Positions 1 to 11,744 of a stretch of DNA of 64,000 bases are shown here, one piece after another. The first letter of the stretch is position 1. Each line of letters begins with the position of its first letter. The translations under genes were made by a program, and so were the position numbers. The DNA is from Piper betle. Lineage: Eukaryota; Streptophyta; Magnoliopsida; Piperales; Piperaceae. The stretch covers positions 124,001 to 188,000 of the forward strand of contig JAURVB010014186.1 in NCBI GenBank assembly GCA_033002965.1, read 5' to 3'. The notes beneath the pieces are model-generated. The model made no database searches. It saw only the letters and a program-made list of their open reading frames with translations, and had not been told where the DNA came from.

Positions 1-2805
1 GTTTTATGCAAATTAGTTTGATTCCCTTTCCGATTTCATTTTCCTCTTCTAAAAAATGGATTTTTTTAAGGAAAAAAATTCCTGCTTTAGCTTCTGGCTT
101 CTCTTTGTCTTCGTACGATTGAGGTGTCATGGACGAAATCTGATCTCTTTCATTTCAGTTCCGCAATGCAATAGTCTGCAGACAATGAAGTTCAACACTT
201 GAAACTGTGTAATTTGTAACTTGATAAATGGTCGCCCGATAGAGATGATCCAAATAGGAATATACAAATCCATAATATAATGAATTTACTTGTAAATATA
301 ATCACGACTTGTCAGTTATAATTAATATCACACAGGTCCAACGATCAATATTAAATAAAGGATCAAATACATATCTTAATTCGTCTTTCGATCAAAATAA
401 AATCACTAAAAAATTACTTTTGATTCATAAGTTAAATTACCGTCAGAGCCAAGAGTCAAAGAAATTGACAAAAGACTTACAACAACTTCTGTTTAAAGTG
501 GAAGAGAAGATAAGTTAGTTGCGCTCATTGATAACTGGCTGCTTTATTTTCAAATTTAAATTTAATCTACCTACTAAAGATATCATGATAATTAATAAAT
601 TCAACAAAGGCTAATGACCGTGGAATGCAGATATTCATTCGTACGAGGGAATAAGAAAATCTGAAATCTAATGTATTTAGATGGACGGGCATGTAATATA
701 ATAATGATACAGATAACAAGTGTGTTTGGCTTTCTCTTGCCACAAGGTCCCCTCGAGATATCTCCGCAAGCAAGTCCATGATATAGTTTTAGAACTTGAA
801 ATAGGACATTGAATAAGATCAGAAATAAGTTATTGAATCAAACGGATTTATAAAAAATTGAACAATAATTGGTTCACTTGAATTTATAAAAATTGGCCTC
901 ATATTTTTATCATCCATGTAACAAATATAACTTGATCACCAATTTCATAATTTTATAACACAAAATGAAAGTTTACTTCAGATATAAAAGACTTTAGAAG
1001 TTAAATTAAATTTTAACAATCATATAAATCACAAATGCATCAAAAATATAGTATCACTAAAACATCTTTGTGCAAGTTAAATCTTAGGTCCCTTACAATT
1101 TTTATTCTTTTTTATGCACACCCTACACGTTTCGTGAATTTAATTTTTCACAAAAAATATAAAAGTAACAAATTGCTTATATTTATCATCATAAACATTT
1201 TAACCTAGTATTTTGATATTACATCAACAAAATTTATTCCAAACATAAAATATCCATAAAATGCAACAAAAAATAAATAAATACATAAGAATAAAATATT
1301 AAGTTGTACATCAAAAAATTGTTAGTGATTTTGTGGCGATCATGAGAGAAGGGCAGAACCGATCCTGGTTTGGAATCAAAATCGGCTGGGCTCGTGAATG
1401 GATTAGAATCGGCTTAATTCGGCCAATTTTTTGTATGATTTTAAGGAAAACCTTATTATCCCATTTTAATAAAGTTTTCCTCCTAACCTTATTTATTACA
1501 CACAGGAGAATAGGTTTGGAGCATATGATTGTGTTGTCGGCAGAAGTGATCCGAGATAGCACCACCCTAACTACAAGCCATACAAAAGCTCGTTTTTGTT
1601 TGGACGATTTCAGATTCGGCCGAGTTTTACACTATTGTCCATGGTACAATCCTTTTAGTTCATAGAACAGTAGTATGCCGACGAAGTTGAAGTGCAGTCA
1701 AGCTCTGACGTGTGCGACAGGTTCATTAAAATCAGAGCATTTAAAGCCGATGAACAATCAACCTCAACAACACTTCACAAGGCATGTAAATTAACTAGAA
1801 ATGTAAGATTTTCCGAAAGAACAGCCAGTTATGCCATGCATGTCCCATGCCTCACCCATGTGACATGTCTATTATTCCATTCACCGCATATTTAAAGCAG
1901 TGCTTCCAAAATTAAAACATCAAACCTAATAATCAGCTATTACGAGTAAATAAAAATTGCTATCTAATTAATTTGGAAGTGTTACTATTAACGGTGAACT
2001 TAAATTGACGCTCAAATTATAGATGCTATTAGAAAAGCTTTTAATTTTACAAGGCAAGGTGTCATGCGTGCCATGTACGAGAAATTTTAATTATTTATAT
2101 AATGTATATATAATTTAATTAAATAATAAGAGAGATTATAATAATTTAATATTTTAAAGATAAAGTGTTATTAACTTTAAAGATATATATTATTTAAATA
2201 AAACAGTGAATTATAATTATTTAATTATTAGTATATTTTTTCAAAATAATTAAATAGATCTTAAAAATATAACATGATTGACTTTAAAGATATCCTATTT
2301 AAATAAAAAAAGGTGAATTATAATTATTTAATTTATTATTATATTTTTTAAAGATAAATAAACACTTTAAAATTGAAATTAGTCGGGTTCGCACATGCAA
2401 CCTTCTATCATAAAAAAATATTTATTATTTTTTTAAAAAAATTAAAGTTAACAAATTTCAAACTCTATGATCCTCTGTAAGATATATTTTAAAGATTTTT
2501 TTCGTTGATTTTTCTACTTTTAATTTCAAGTCAGCATTGAATTTTTTCTTTTATTGATAAGATTAGATTTGACATAAATTTTATTTTTATGGAGCATATT
2601 AACTATAAGTATTGTTGTATTATTCATTATGGGACAAAAAATCTATAGTGACAAGAGTATTTGTAATTATTGCTCATTTTGCAAACTAATGGCAACTGCA
2701 ATATTATTGTTATTTACAAAGCTTGCTTTTACATCCGTGCATCTCGTGTTCAATATCTCATTGACAAAACAGAGGAAGAGGAGGGAGAGCAAAGGCAACA
2801 ACACC
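1..2805. other. AT-rich intergenic region upstream of the beta-xylosidase gene
   Basis: I see no convincing gene here. The short open frames are compositionally AT-rich with no recognisable domain. A small island at about 1319-1650 is rich in 'atcggc/ggccgat' words like those in the MULE-related elements elsewhere in the window, so it may be a worn fragment of one. The part at 2090-2600 is a separate AT-rich repeat. The last ~200 bases should contain the xylosidase promoter and 5' UTR, but I could not pin down a TATA box. Confidence 0.5.
2090..2600. repeat. AT-rich dispersed repeat, copy 1 (copy 2 at 34940-35390)
   Basis: This stretch and 34940-35390 share long diverged blocks in the same orientation. 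One is a block of the form 'ataatttaatatttta ... actttaaagatata', followed by 'atttaaataaaa'. Another reads 'aaaatatttttattatttttt' next to a 'gttcaaactc..gacc' word. Parts of the unit recur inside each copy. The family is unknown; a non-coding, non-autonomous element is likely. It lies just upstream of the xylosidase gene. Confidence 0.5.
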
Positions 2806-5800
2806 ATGGTGGAAGTAAGCAGCCATTGCCACCTCCTTCTCCTCCTTCCTTATGTAATCGCCACACCCTTGTTCTTCTTTCACTCTGCCACCTCGGCTGG
2901 CCTGCCTCCATATTCCTGCGCCCGATCCACAAGCGGCTACGCCTTCTGCAACAAGCACCTGCCCATTGGCCGCAGGGTGGACGACCTCATCTCCCACCTC
3001 ACACTGGACGAGAAGATCTCCCAGTTGGTGGATCAGACCCCGGCCATCCCCCGGCTGGGGATCCCGCGCTACGACTGGTGGTCCGAGTCGCTCCACGGCG
3101 TTGCGTCTGCGGGGAGAGGGATGCACTTCGACCGTGGCGCCATTACCTCTGCCACCAGCTTTCCCCAAGTCATTCATACCGCCGCTACGTTCAACGCCGA
3201 CCTCTGGTTTCGCATCGGCGAGGTACTTAGCTTGAACAACTCCAAAGAAGAATATTTAATTATCGTCTCATATTTTAAGTGACAATCATTTGTTCCTGAT
3301 CAGTTCACACACTTAAACTCCTCATATATAATACATATCTACTCCAACATTATCATGTCTTATTCATTAATCCAAGCCGTACTTGTAAATGATAGAGTGA
3401 GTGACATTCAGATGATGTAAGCGAAAGGATTTTATATAATACGATACGGGTGGTTTCTTATTTGATGATCTCGATTTGTTGGGTGAGAAAAATGGAATAC
3501 GACTTGATATGCAGACGATCTCTACCGAAGCTCGGGCAATGTACAACAGCGGCCAAGCGACGGGGCTCACATTTTGGGCTCCAAACATCAATATATTCAG
3601 GGATCCAAGATGGGGAAGAGGGATGGAGACTCCCGGAGAGGACCCAAATGTGGTCGGCCAATATGCCGCTGCCTATGTCCGTGGTCTCCAAGGGAATGCT
3701 CCCGAGTACCACCTCAAAGCCTCGGCATGTTGCAAACATTTCACTGCTTATGATCTGGATAGCTGGGGTGGCGTCAACCGTTACACGTTCGATGCGAAGG
3801 TTTCAATTTTACTCACCTTACAAAATACAAGAACTTGATCACCCACCCAACTGCATGATTTGGAACCCAAATGTTGAGATTGGTTTGCAACTTTTTGCTG
3901 GCACAGGTTACTCAGCAGGATTTAGCGGATACTTATCAGCCACCATTCCAAAGCTGCATTGAGAAAGGCCGTGCCAGTGGGATCATGTGTTCTTACAACA
4001 GTGTGAACACTGTTCCTTCTTGTACTAATTATGGCCTCTTAACCAAAACCGCCAGAGGTGATTGGGGTTTCAATGGGTAAGACTGTACTTAGTCCCTAGC
4101 TATGCATGCAATTCGACGGGGACACCCTTAGGTCCCTTTGCCAAATTCGTCTCCATTAATTTTACTATCCCTAATCAAACTTTATATCATGACGTATTAG
4201 GTACATTGTGTCCGATTGTAACGCGGTGAATGTAATCACCAGCGGCCATCACTATACGAAGACTGCAGAAGATGCTGTGGCAGATGTTCTTCGAGCTGGT
4301 TACGTTTCCAACTTCATTAATTTGAGATGTTCTTGAATATTGATTCTTACTGTATGCAATATGCAACCAATTTATGCAACCTACAAACTTGCAGGGATGG
4401 ACGTCGAGTGTGGCTCCAAAGTGCTATACAACGCAAAGTTAGCTCTCCAGCATGGAAAATTATCAGAAGCAGACATAAACCGAGCTCTTCACAACCTCTT
4501 TTCTCTCCGAATGAGGCTTGGCCTCTTCGATGGAAATCCTCGTCCCCTGCTCTACGGGAACATCACTTCACTCAATGTTTGCACGCGAGAACACCAGTAC
4601 TTGGCTCTGTCCGCAGCTCGGCTAGGAATAGTTCTACTCAAGAACGATAATAGCCATCTCCCACTATCACCAAGAAGAACAAGGACGCTAGCCGTCATTG
4701 GGCCCAATGCAAACAACCCACTTTCACTTCTAGCCAACTATCACGGACCGCCTTGCAATCTCATCACCCCCTCCGTGGATTGCAGAGCTATGTGAAAGAC
4801 GTCCGATTCGTGCAAGGGTGCGGCACAACCTCTTGCAATTCAGGTGTGTCAATAGATAAAGCAGTCGAGATTGCAAAAGTAGCAGACCAAGTGGTGTTGG
4901 TCATGGGTCTGGATACGACACTGGAGGAAGAGATGATAGACAGGGTGGATCTTCTCCTTCCCGGGCAGCAGAGGACTCTCATCTCTAGCATTGCCAGGGT
5001 CGCTAGAAACCCTGTAACCTTGGTGCTGCTTAGCGGTGGATCTCTGGATGTTACCTTCGCCAAGTACGATCCCAAGATAGGTAGCATCTTGTGGGCTGGG
5101 TACCCCGGAGAAGCGGGTGGCCATGCAATTGCTGATGTTATCTTCGGTGTTCATAACCCAGGTAAAAATTATCTAACTTCATAAACATCATAGCAAACCA
5201 TGGTAATTAGCAAAACACAATCACTATCTTAGTCTTTGTCATGTAGGTGGAAGGCTGCCTGTTACTTGGTATCCTCAAGGCTTCACCAAGGTACCCATGA
5301 CGGACATGAGAATGCGAGCAGACCAAAATGGCTATCCAGGCCGAACCTACAGATTCTACCGAGGCCCAAAAGTGTTCGAATTCGGCCACGGCCTTAGCTA
5401 CACACACTACGTTTACGAGTTCGTCTCTGTTTCTCAGAGAAATATATTCATCAACCAGAACAACCACCACGTTCACTCCCACAAGAACGTCTCTAGTTCA
5501 ACCGACCTGTTATACGACACTTCACTTATAGGAGAGCAAGTTTGCGAGAGCCTAAAGTTTTCGACCGTGGTTGGGATAAGGAATGCCGGAAAGATGGCCG
5601 GAAGACACCCTGTACTGCTTTTTGCTAGAGGATCCACAACAAGGGATGGTGCTCCAATCAAGGAACTGGTGGGGTTTAAGAGTGTGCATTTGGGCTCAAA
5701 TGAGCTAGCGGAGGTGGAGTTTGAACTAAGGCCTTGTGAGCATCTGAGTAGAAGTGAGGAAGACGGGTCACGGGTGATGGAAGCTGGCACACATTTCCTG

Positions 5801-5845
5801 AAGGTGGGGGATGTAGAAACGCAAGTTCATGTGATTGTTAATTAA
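2806..5845 (+). CDS. BXL: Probable beta-D-xylosidase, glycoside hydrolase family 3
   Basis: A secreted GH3 enzyme that should remove xylosyl or arabinosyl residues from cell-wall xylan and arabinan in the apoplast. Six exons: 2806-3222, 3515-3799, 3907-4076, 4201-4298, 4395-5161, 5247-5845, all with GT-AG introns and consistent phases, giving about 778 residues, the usual family length. The ATG at 2806 has a strong context (ACCATGG) and opens a hydrophobic signal peptide (residues ~8-32). GH3 landmarks seen are RDPRWGRG and ETPGEDP (~residues 175-190), KHFTAYDLD, and the nucleophile motif IVSDCNAV with Asp at about 296. The C-terminal GH3 domain includes TFAKYDP and GYPGEAGG, followed by a fibronectin-III-like tail. 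One base is missing from the C run at 4767-4771: the frame ending ..LITP must step by one to continue as [10 protein letters not shown]. This is probably a consensus error, because everything downstream is intact. Which BXL paralogue it is cannot be decided. Confidence 0.9.
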
Positions 5846-6774
5846 GATTCTTGAGGGCTAAAGGACGTTGAGATGATTGATGGTAAAAAATAAAAAAAGA
5901 GATGCATGCACCTTAGCATTGCCTTATTATTAGTGTGCCTAATTATACTGGATTGATCATTGATCATTCTGTAAAGATCAAGGACCGTGACATCCTAAAG
6001 GGGAAGAAAAGTTCTCTCATCAAATTATTGAATTCAATTTAATAGACCTAAACACATCAATACTTGGCACAGAGTAACGTTTTCAGAAATCTATTAAAGA
6101 TTAGCCACGTTCATTGCCTTGGCCCTCATCTTATTTGGTGGACATACAGAATACTAGGGATGAAAATTCTAACCAATCTGATCGCAACTTTTTATAAATT
6201 GGCCACCCAATATTTTAGATGGAGCTACCAAAATCTCTCATGTATATAATAATTATGAACGCCCACCTGGAGCTAGCGAGATTCATATATCCCTTATACA
6301 GAGGTCATTCTAGTTATAATTTAGGAGAGTCTAATTCCCGGGTTTGGTTGAGAGAAAAGAGTGAAGAATCCTCTCATAAAAATGGACGATTTATACATGT
6401 GAGCTACATATTACTTGTCAATTTGCCTTTATGACCCGGGACGCTAGGGGTGTGATATGAGATCTTTCCTCTCGTAGCCACGGTCGAATTGAATCGGAAG
6501 GTGATCTATAGGTAAATGACGTTTGCATACTTAAAAGAGAGATAAAAAGAGCGGTCTTAACTCCAATAAACCAAGGAAAAACTCATAATATATGTATAGC
6601 TTTCAATACGGCAACTGATCAAATCTTTTAATATGAAACCAACGAAAAAGAAAAACTCACCCCCAATATTCCCAGGTGGCCCCATCTATCAAGCTGCATG
6701 CTTATTCAATACAACAAACATGCAAAGATTCGTGTGTGCGTATATATAATAAACTAGAAAATATATGGAAAATC
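5846..6774. other. Intergenic region between convergent xylosidase and metalloproteinase genes
   Basis: This holds the 3' ends of both neighbours. I see AT-rich sequence and no further gene. Short open frames at 6064-6434 have no recognisable domain and no codon structure that I would trust. Confidence 0.5.
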
Positions 6775-7725
6775 TCAAAGATTGTATAAGGCACGGGTTC
6801 CATTGATGTCCTCGTTCCGCAGGTTCCTCTTAACGTAACCCTCTTGTCATGTATGCGTACATAACCGCGTCCGAGTCCGAGCTGTGGCCAATCCGACAAA
6901 TGCCCAATCTCATGTAGGTGACCGACTCCAAGTCCATTTGAAATGGACCGGGGTCCGTTGACCGGGCCCCATCCTCGTCTAGATGGAACCGCCCGTTGAT
7001 CGGCTGTGTGGCATGGGCCAGGGTCCCGCCTGGACCGTCGAACCTGTTCCCATCACCATGGTCCCCGGAGAAAAATCCAATGGTTATGTCTGCACTGTCC
7101 ATGTGCATCACCTCCTGGAAACTGACTGGGTCACCTCTGCCCGAGTCCGGAATGCCCGGGATGTGGCGGGCCTTAGTTGTTGAGCCGAATTGAGGAACGT
7201 GTAAGTGAGATGGGCCTGAGCCCATCTGGGCCTGCCAGGGACGAATTCGTGGAGGAATCCATGCAAGCCCATGGGCCTAGACCGGTGTATTTTGCCCGGT
7301 ACCAGAAAATTGGTCCCGTTGACGATGTCCACCACGCCGCATCTAGGCGTCATCAGCTGCCGCACGGTCTCGGCGTCCAGCTCTCCGGTGACATTGAGGC
7401 AGTAGTTCATTTGGTAAGTTTTGATGCCCGATTCCAAGGTGCTGTCGAAGTCGTCGTGGTTGCCGGCACCGTCCTTGCCGGTGGTGAGAGAGATGGTGGA
7501 GTTACGGTAAACAACATAGCCAAGGCGGTGGAGGTATTGTTTGAGCTGGTTGATGCCTTTGGCAGTCTCTCCCTTACGTCGCCCAGCAAGGTTGTGGAGA
7601 AAATGGGAGGGCTGTTGGTTGGGTTTCGTCGCCGTCGCCTTAACAAATGCTTTGGAAAGTATGAGAGAAAGAAGAACAAGGATGGCCAATAATATGGGAT
7701 GAGGGAGGTGGTTGAAGGTCACCAT
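6775..7725 (-). pseudogene. Plant matrix metalloproteinase (M10A matrixin), frame-disrupted single-exon gene
   Basis: Plant MMPs are secreted or GPI-anchored zinc endopeptidases of the cell surface. The start at 7725 opens a clear signal peptide (hydrophobic residues ~10-28). A peptidoglycan-binding-like propeptide follows, with the cysteine-switch motif PRCGV at residues 127-131. The catalytic domain contains ADITIGF, GDHGDGN and FDGPGGTLAHA. The reading frame breaks near 7125, where CAGTCAG should read CAGTTCAG. The zinc-binding HEIGHL is encoded at about 6898-6915, but in a different frame from its flanks, and GHSS follows back in the first frame. Near 6807-6815 a further shift creates TAA, after which KRNLRNEDINGTRALYNL continues to a TGA at 6775-6777. 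Every break is a 1-2 base indel, mostly in a run of identical bases, so this may be an intact gene with consensus errors. The propeptide and catalytic domain are otherwise well conserved. Confidence 0.75.
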
Positions 7726-7797
7726 GGCAAAATATATGTCGGAACAATCGAAGGGCGAATACAACATTAGCATGCATGCACGGGTGCGAAGAGAGCT

Positions 7798-7807
7798 GGT
7801 ATTTATA
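7798..7807 (-). promoter_or_regulatory. TATA box of the metalloproteinase gene
   Basis: The minus strand reads TATAAATACC about 75-80 bases upstream of the metalloproteinase ATG, a plausible distance for a TATA box followed by a ~45-base leader. A TTA/ATA microsatellite directly abuts its upstream side. Confidence 0.5.
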
Positions 7808-7838
7808 ATAATAATAATAATTATTATTATTATTATTG
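7804..7838. repeat. (ATA)n/(TTA)n self-complementary microsatellite
   Basis: A run of ATA units switches to TTA units, so the two halves are complementary and could form a hairpin. It sits next to the metalloproteinase TATA box and makes the poly-isoleucine stretch of a spurious upstream open frame. Confidence 0.85.
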
Positions 7839-9188
7839 CCCACAAATTACGACGCCGAAAACTTCTTCTACCCCTCTTCACGAGTTAACGGGGCTCAGGT
7901 CTTCGTTACGCGCATATTGCAGACATCCATGTGGGATCGTTCACCAGTTGCTAACGGTATGCCATGGAATCACTACGCAAATTTACATATATAAAGAAGT
8001 ACGACGCTTAGTCAAGATTCTTGATGGAGTACTTGAAATATGCACAGCTGTTTACGTGCTTCAACCATCGTTAAAGTTTGGATCACTAAGCATAAGAAAT
8101 GCGTCGGGAAATCTAACGAACTATCCCAGAAAAGATGTAAATAAAAAATTATGCAGCAGTGAGCGATGCCGCTGTTTGCTTTTTTATGCTTTTTGTGATT
8201 CACGAGTCTTGGTCTATCGGACGTATCTTGGTAGCGTCAAGTTCCCATGTTAATTCTGCCAAAGGTTAGGTGATCCGTTGAAGAATTATTATTAAAGTAA
8301 ACTAATTAGCCAGGCCAGATTATATATATAGACACACACACCCTCTGTATATATATATATATATATATATAAATGAAATTCAATATATATTAGAATATGA
8401 ATAAAAATAGGAGATCTAATTAATCAAAATATAATAAATAATAAATAAATAATAAAAATACCTCCCCACCAGAGAGGGTGGTCACTAGTTCGAATCCTGA
8501 TAACTTTCAATTTTTTGGCTTACTTATTTTGAAATATAAAAAAAATCATATTATCATGATTTATCTTCGCATTTAATTGGATCTATATTTAAAATAAATT
8601 AAAATTTATGTTTAACATATTAAATTATTATAATTTATCTTATTTTTAATTAGAGTTAATATATAACATTAAAATTTATCTTTACTGTAAGTTGCACAAC
8701 GCAAACATCTTGCCCGGTATATATTAACTCGTGAGCTTTCGATCATGCAGGCATGCATCTTCTCGGAAGTCCCCATGTATGGAATATTAATTGGATGGTT
8801 GGTAAATGAATGTTTCTCATAAAATATATATAAGTTGCTTTAGAAAAAAAATATTATATTAAAAAGCATAGTTTTTAAAAAAAGAAGAAAAGAAAAAGCA
8901 TGGTCTTTATGCATATGGACGCGTAGAGGCGCCGAATTGAACACACTTTGTGTCACACAGGCGCGCCCGATAAACTACTTGCCGTAAAAGAAAAATATTT
9001 TTGAGGTATTAAAGGGAATTTTTGATCGACACAAGACGTGATTTCTGGCACACAAGATTAGTACGCGTGCATACACAAACACATAAATATAATCAATTGG
9101 GTTCCTTTTATTCTGTTTCACAGCTAAATATAGACGGCTGATAACTTATTTGCGGAAAAATGCATTGCATAACTAAAAAAGGATGTCT
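7839..9188. other. Intergenic region between metalloproteinase and annexin genes
   Basis: AT-rich with a (TA)n microsatellite at 8348-8371. A short stretch at 8461-8510 contains a box-B-like word (agttcgaatcc), but no matching cloverleaf could be folded. No gene is seen. Confidence 0.5.
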
Positions 9189-10962
9189 TCAACGTCCCAA
9201 TAGTTCAACAAGTATGCTAGGTACGATATTGTTGCTCTTGTCCGTGGATCCAAATTCACTCCTCACCAAGCTCTCCATAGACCAACCAGTCTTAGCAGTG
9301 AACGCCTTCTTTATGTCTATGATATCAATCCCCGAACGAGTAACGATCGTTCTTACCAGAGATTCGTGGGCATCACTGTTTCTCAATGCCCTTCGAAGCT
9401 GCCTCGAGAAGTACCCCTCGGGAGATTGAATGGCCTTGATTACACAGCGCAGCTCTCTTCCCAACTCGCCACATTTGGCCTGCGTTAGTGACTTGGAGAA
9501 GTCGTGACCGTAAAGTTGTCGGTAGCAGTGACACATGGCCTTGAGTTGCTCGCAGCTTCTATGGTTCACCATGGAGAGGATCATCTTCCAATCGACACAT
9601 TTACCGCTCTCCATTGCTTCGTAGATCACCTTGGCATCACACATTGCCATGCTCATGTCCGGCCTCCCACCATTCATACGGCTGGTGCCCAAAATGGCTC
9701 GCAGTATCTTTCAGAGAAAAGACAACCAACTCGTGAGAATGAGAAATGACTTTTTTTTTGTTCTTAATTAAGCGACAGAACTACTAAATACTTTCCCCTC
9801 CTCAACCTCAAACATGAGCAATTTTAGCCGGACCCTTTGCATGTTCTTTCATGTAAAATGCTCTGCTTGCTGGAAATGGTAAGTTGTTCATCCATTTACC
9901 TCTGTTTTGTTTCCTTGAGTTCTCTGTGCAATATCTTGGTCTAGATCGGAGTTGTAGTTGGCACGATAAGTTTGCTTGATGGAACGAAGCTCAAGGGAAG
10001 ATCGAGTGCATAGAATTTCAACAATCAAGTTGATGTTGGGACAAGAACTAAAAAGGGCTTCTCTCAGCGACGCCGAATCACGTTCATGTGGTTCACTGAT
10101 TCTCAAGTAAGCGATCATCTGAGATAGGATCATCAATCAAAGATGACATATAACATGAACTCATGATTAAACAAATTAGGAAGTTTGCATTATATATGTT
10201 AGAAGTACTTACAGCCAGATTGTTATTTCTTTGAGTTCTACACAGATGATGAACAATGTCGCGGTTGTATAGGTTTCTGTAAGTTTGGCGAATAAATGCC
10301 ATTTCCTCTCTGTTTCGGCTTGTCAAAATTTTCATCAACTTCTTGCTGTTCATTGCCCCGTCTCCCGTGGCTGGTCACAAAGAATAGTTGTATCAGGTGT
10401 ATGCTTAAATTTGAGCAATCGCGAGAAAATTTTATATATTTTATGTGTAAACCATTACTCAGTCACGCAGTTCATTTACATTTTGTCTAAGATTCTTAAC
10501 GAAAAAATTTTAATGCAACATGCAATGTCTCATACTATTAGCCAAAGCTAAACGCTAACATTGAATTACAGAGACGTTGAATAGAGTCGACATGTCAAAA
10601 TTCATCGTCTTCCCTGGCAACCCCAACTAGACCAAGGTCAATCAATGGCAGCTTGACATATAAGAAATTAATCTCTTTCACATAAAAAGCTATAAAACAA
10701 AATTCATGTCTAAAATCATAATCCATGCCTTGCCATCGTGACCATCTTAACTTTTTGCGTTGGAAAAAACAAAAAAGAAGGTTTAAAACTTCATCACTAA
10801 ATAACTTCCACAACGTTAGAGGGAGAGAGAAAAGTTTTCAATGAGATGGAGAGAGCTGGGAGCTGGCTTGATTGAAGAAGAGACAGGAAGCTTACCAAAG
10901 AGGCACGAACGAAGGCATTGGCAATCAACAACATATTTTTCACTAGATTGTGAACTAGCCAT
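9189..10962 (-). CDS. Annexin (divergent plant annexin, possibly D8/D3-like)
   Basis: Annexins bind acidic phospholipids, usually with calcium, and act at membranes in secretion and stress responses. Four exons on the minus strand: 10896-10962, 10213-10370, 9900-10118, 9189-9707. All have GT-AG junctions and phases that join cleanly to 320 residues, the normal annexin length. The four annexin repeats are visible: repeat 1 (MNSKKLMKILTSRNREEM), repeat 2 (LIVEILCTRSSLELRSIKQTY), repeat 3 (ILSMVNHRSCEQLKAMCHCY) and repeat 4 (LVRTIVTRSGIDIIDIKKAF). The usual type II calcium loop (GxGT-D/E) is missing: repeat 1 has ATGDGAMN and repeat 4 has RNSDAHES. Calcium-dependent binding is therefore doubtful. 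The start is chosen because the short first exon (MASSQSSEKYVVDCQC..) matches the pattern of annexin N-termini and splices in phase. No frameshift is present. Confidence 0.85.
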
Positions 10963-11744
10963 TTCTCAATGAGTTGCATGGATCCAATGCAGAAACTTAA
11001 TTGAAGACGATAAAACAAACAAAACTTGCAAACTTATAGCCTATAGGGCGCTGACATGCGACGGGAATTTTACTTTCTAAAAGCAGAATAGGAAAGGAGA
11101 ATACTGTCCACATCTCCTAGGAAGAACATATCCGGCATTCCAACTTCGACCACGGTATTCACTTCGCCTTTCACTTTCTGTCCCAACTTTATCGATTAAA
11201 AAAATTACAGAGCTGACTTGGGAACACAGGGTACCCATGAAAACACCACTCACCGTGTCAAACCATTACATTGTCCATGCATTAGCCTGCTCAGGTAACC
11301 AAGCACATAGCTATATTATGGCATACAACTGCCATCGGAAACCATTAAGCCAAAGAATATCAAGTCTGAAATGCAAGGTGCCTTTCACACTTGAATAACA
11401 GTGTTCAAATTGAAAACAATGAGTAAAACAAGTTCATTTGCATAAAGTACAAAACAATAGATTAAAATGCCAAAATCCCTGGCATGCCCCCACTAAACAA
11501 GTTAATAATATGCACTCGCTACGTCGATTTATAATTCTAAAACGAAGATCCATAGAAAACTAAATGTGATGGCCTCAGTGAACTGTTTTTTAAGAAATTA
11601 ATAACGACCCTATAAAATTGTAAGGATGGAAGTTACTACGGCAACACGAAATTACTGAGAGGAAGTAATTACTATTTTAAGGAATCCCTGTGGTTATTGG
11701 TTAAGATGGGATTAACATGTAATATGAAACAAATAATGGTAAAA
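10963..11744. other. Intergenic region between annexin 5' end and phosphoesterase 3' end
   Basis: This should hold the annexin promoter and the 3' UTR of the phosphoesterase gene, which is on the same strand. A GA-rich stretch lies just inside annexin intron 1 (10815-10895). I see no other gene or repeat. Confidence 0.5.

Noticed and set aside
2629..2805. In-frame extension of the beta-xylosidase upstream of the ATG at 2806
   Set aside because: It adds 59 residues ahead of a good signal peptide, and the ATG at 2806 has the better context and matches family N-termini.
8461..8510. tRNA or SINE box-B-like word (agttcgaatcc)
   Set aside because: No acceptor or anticodon stem can be paired around it.
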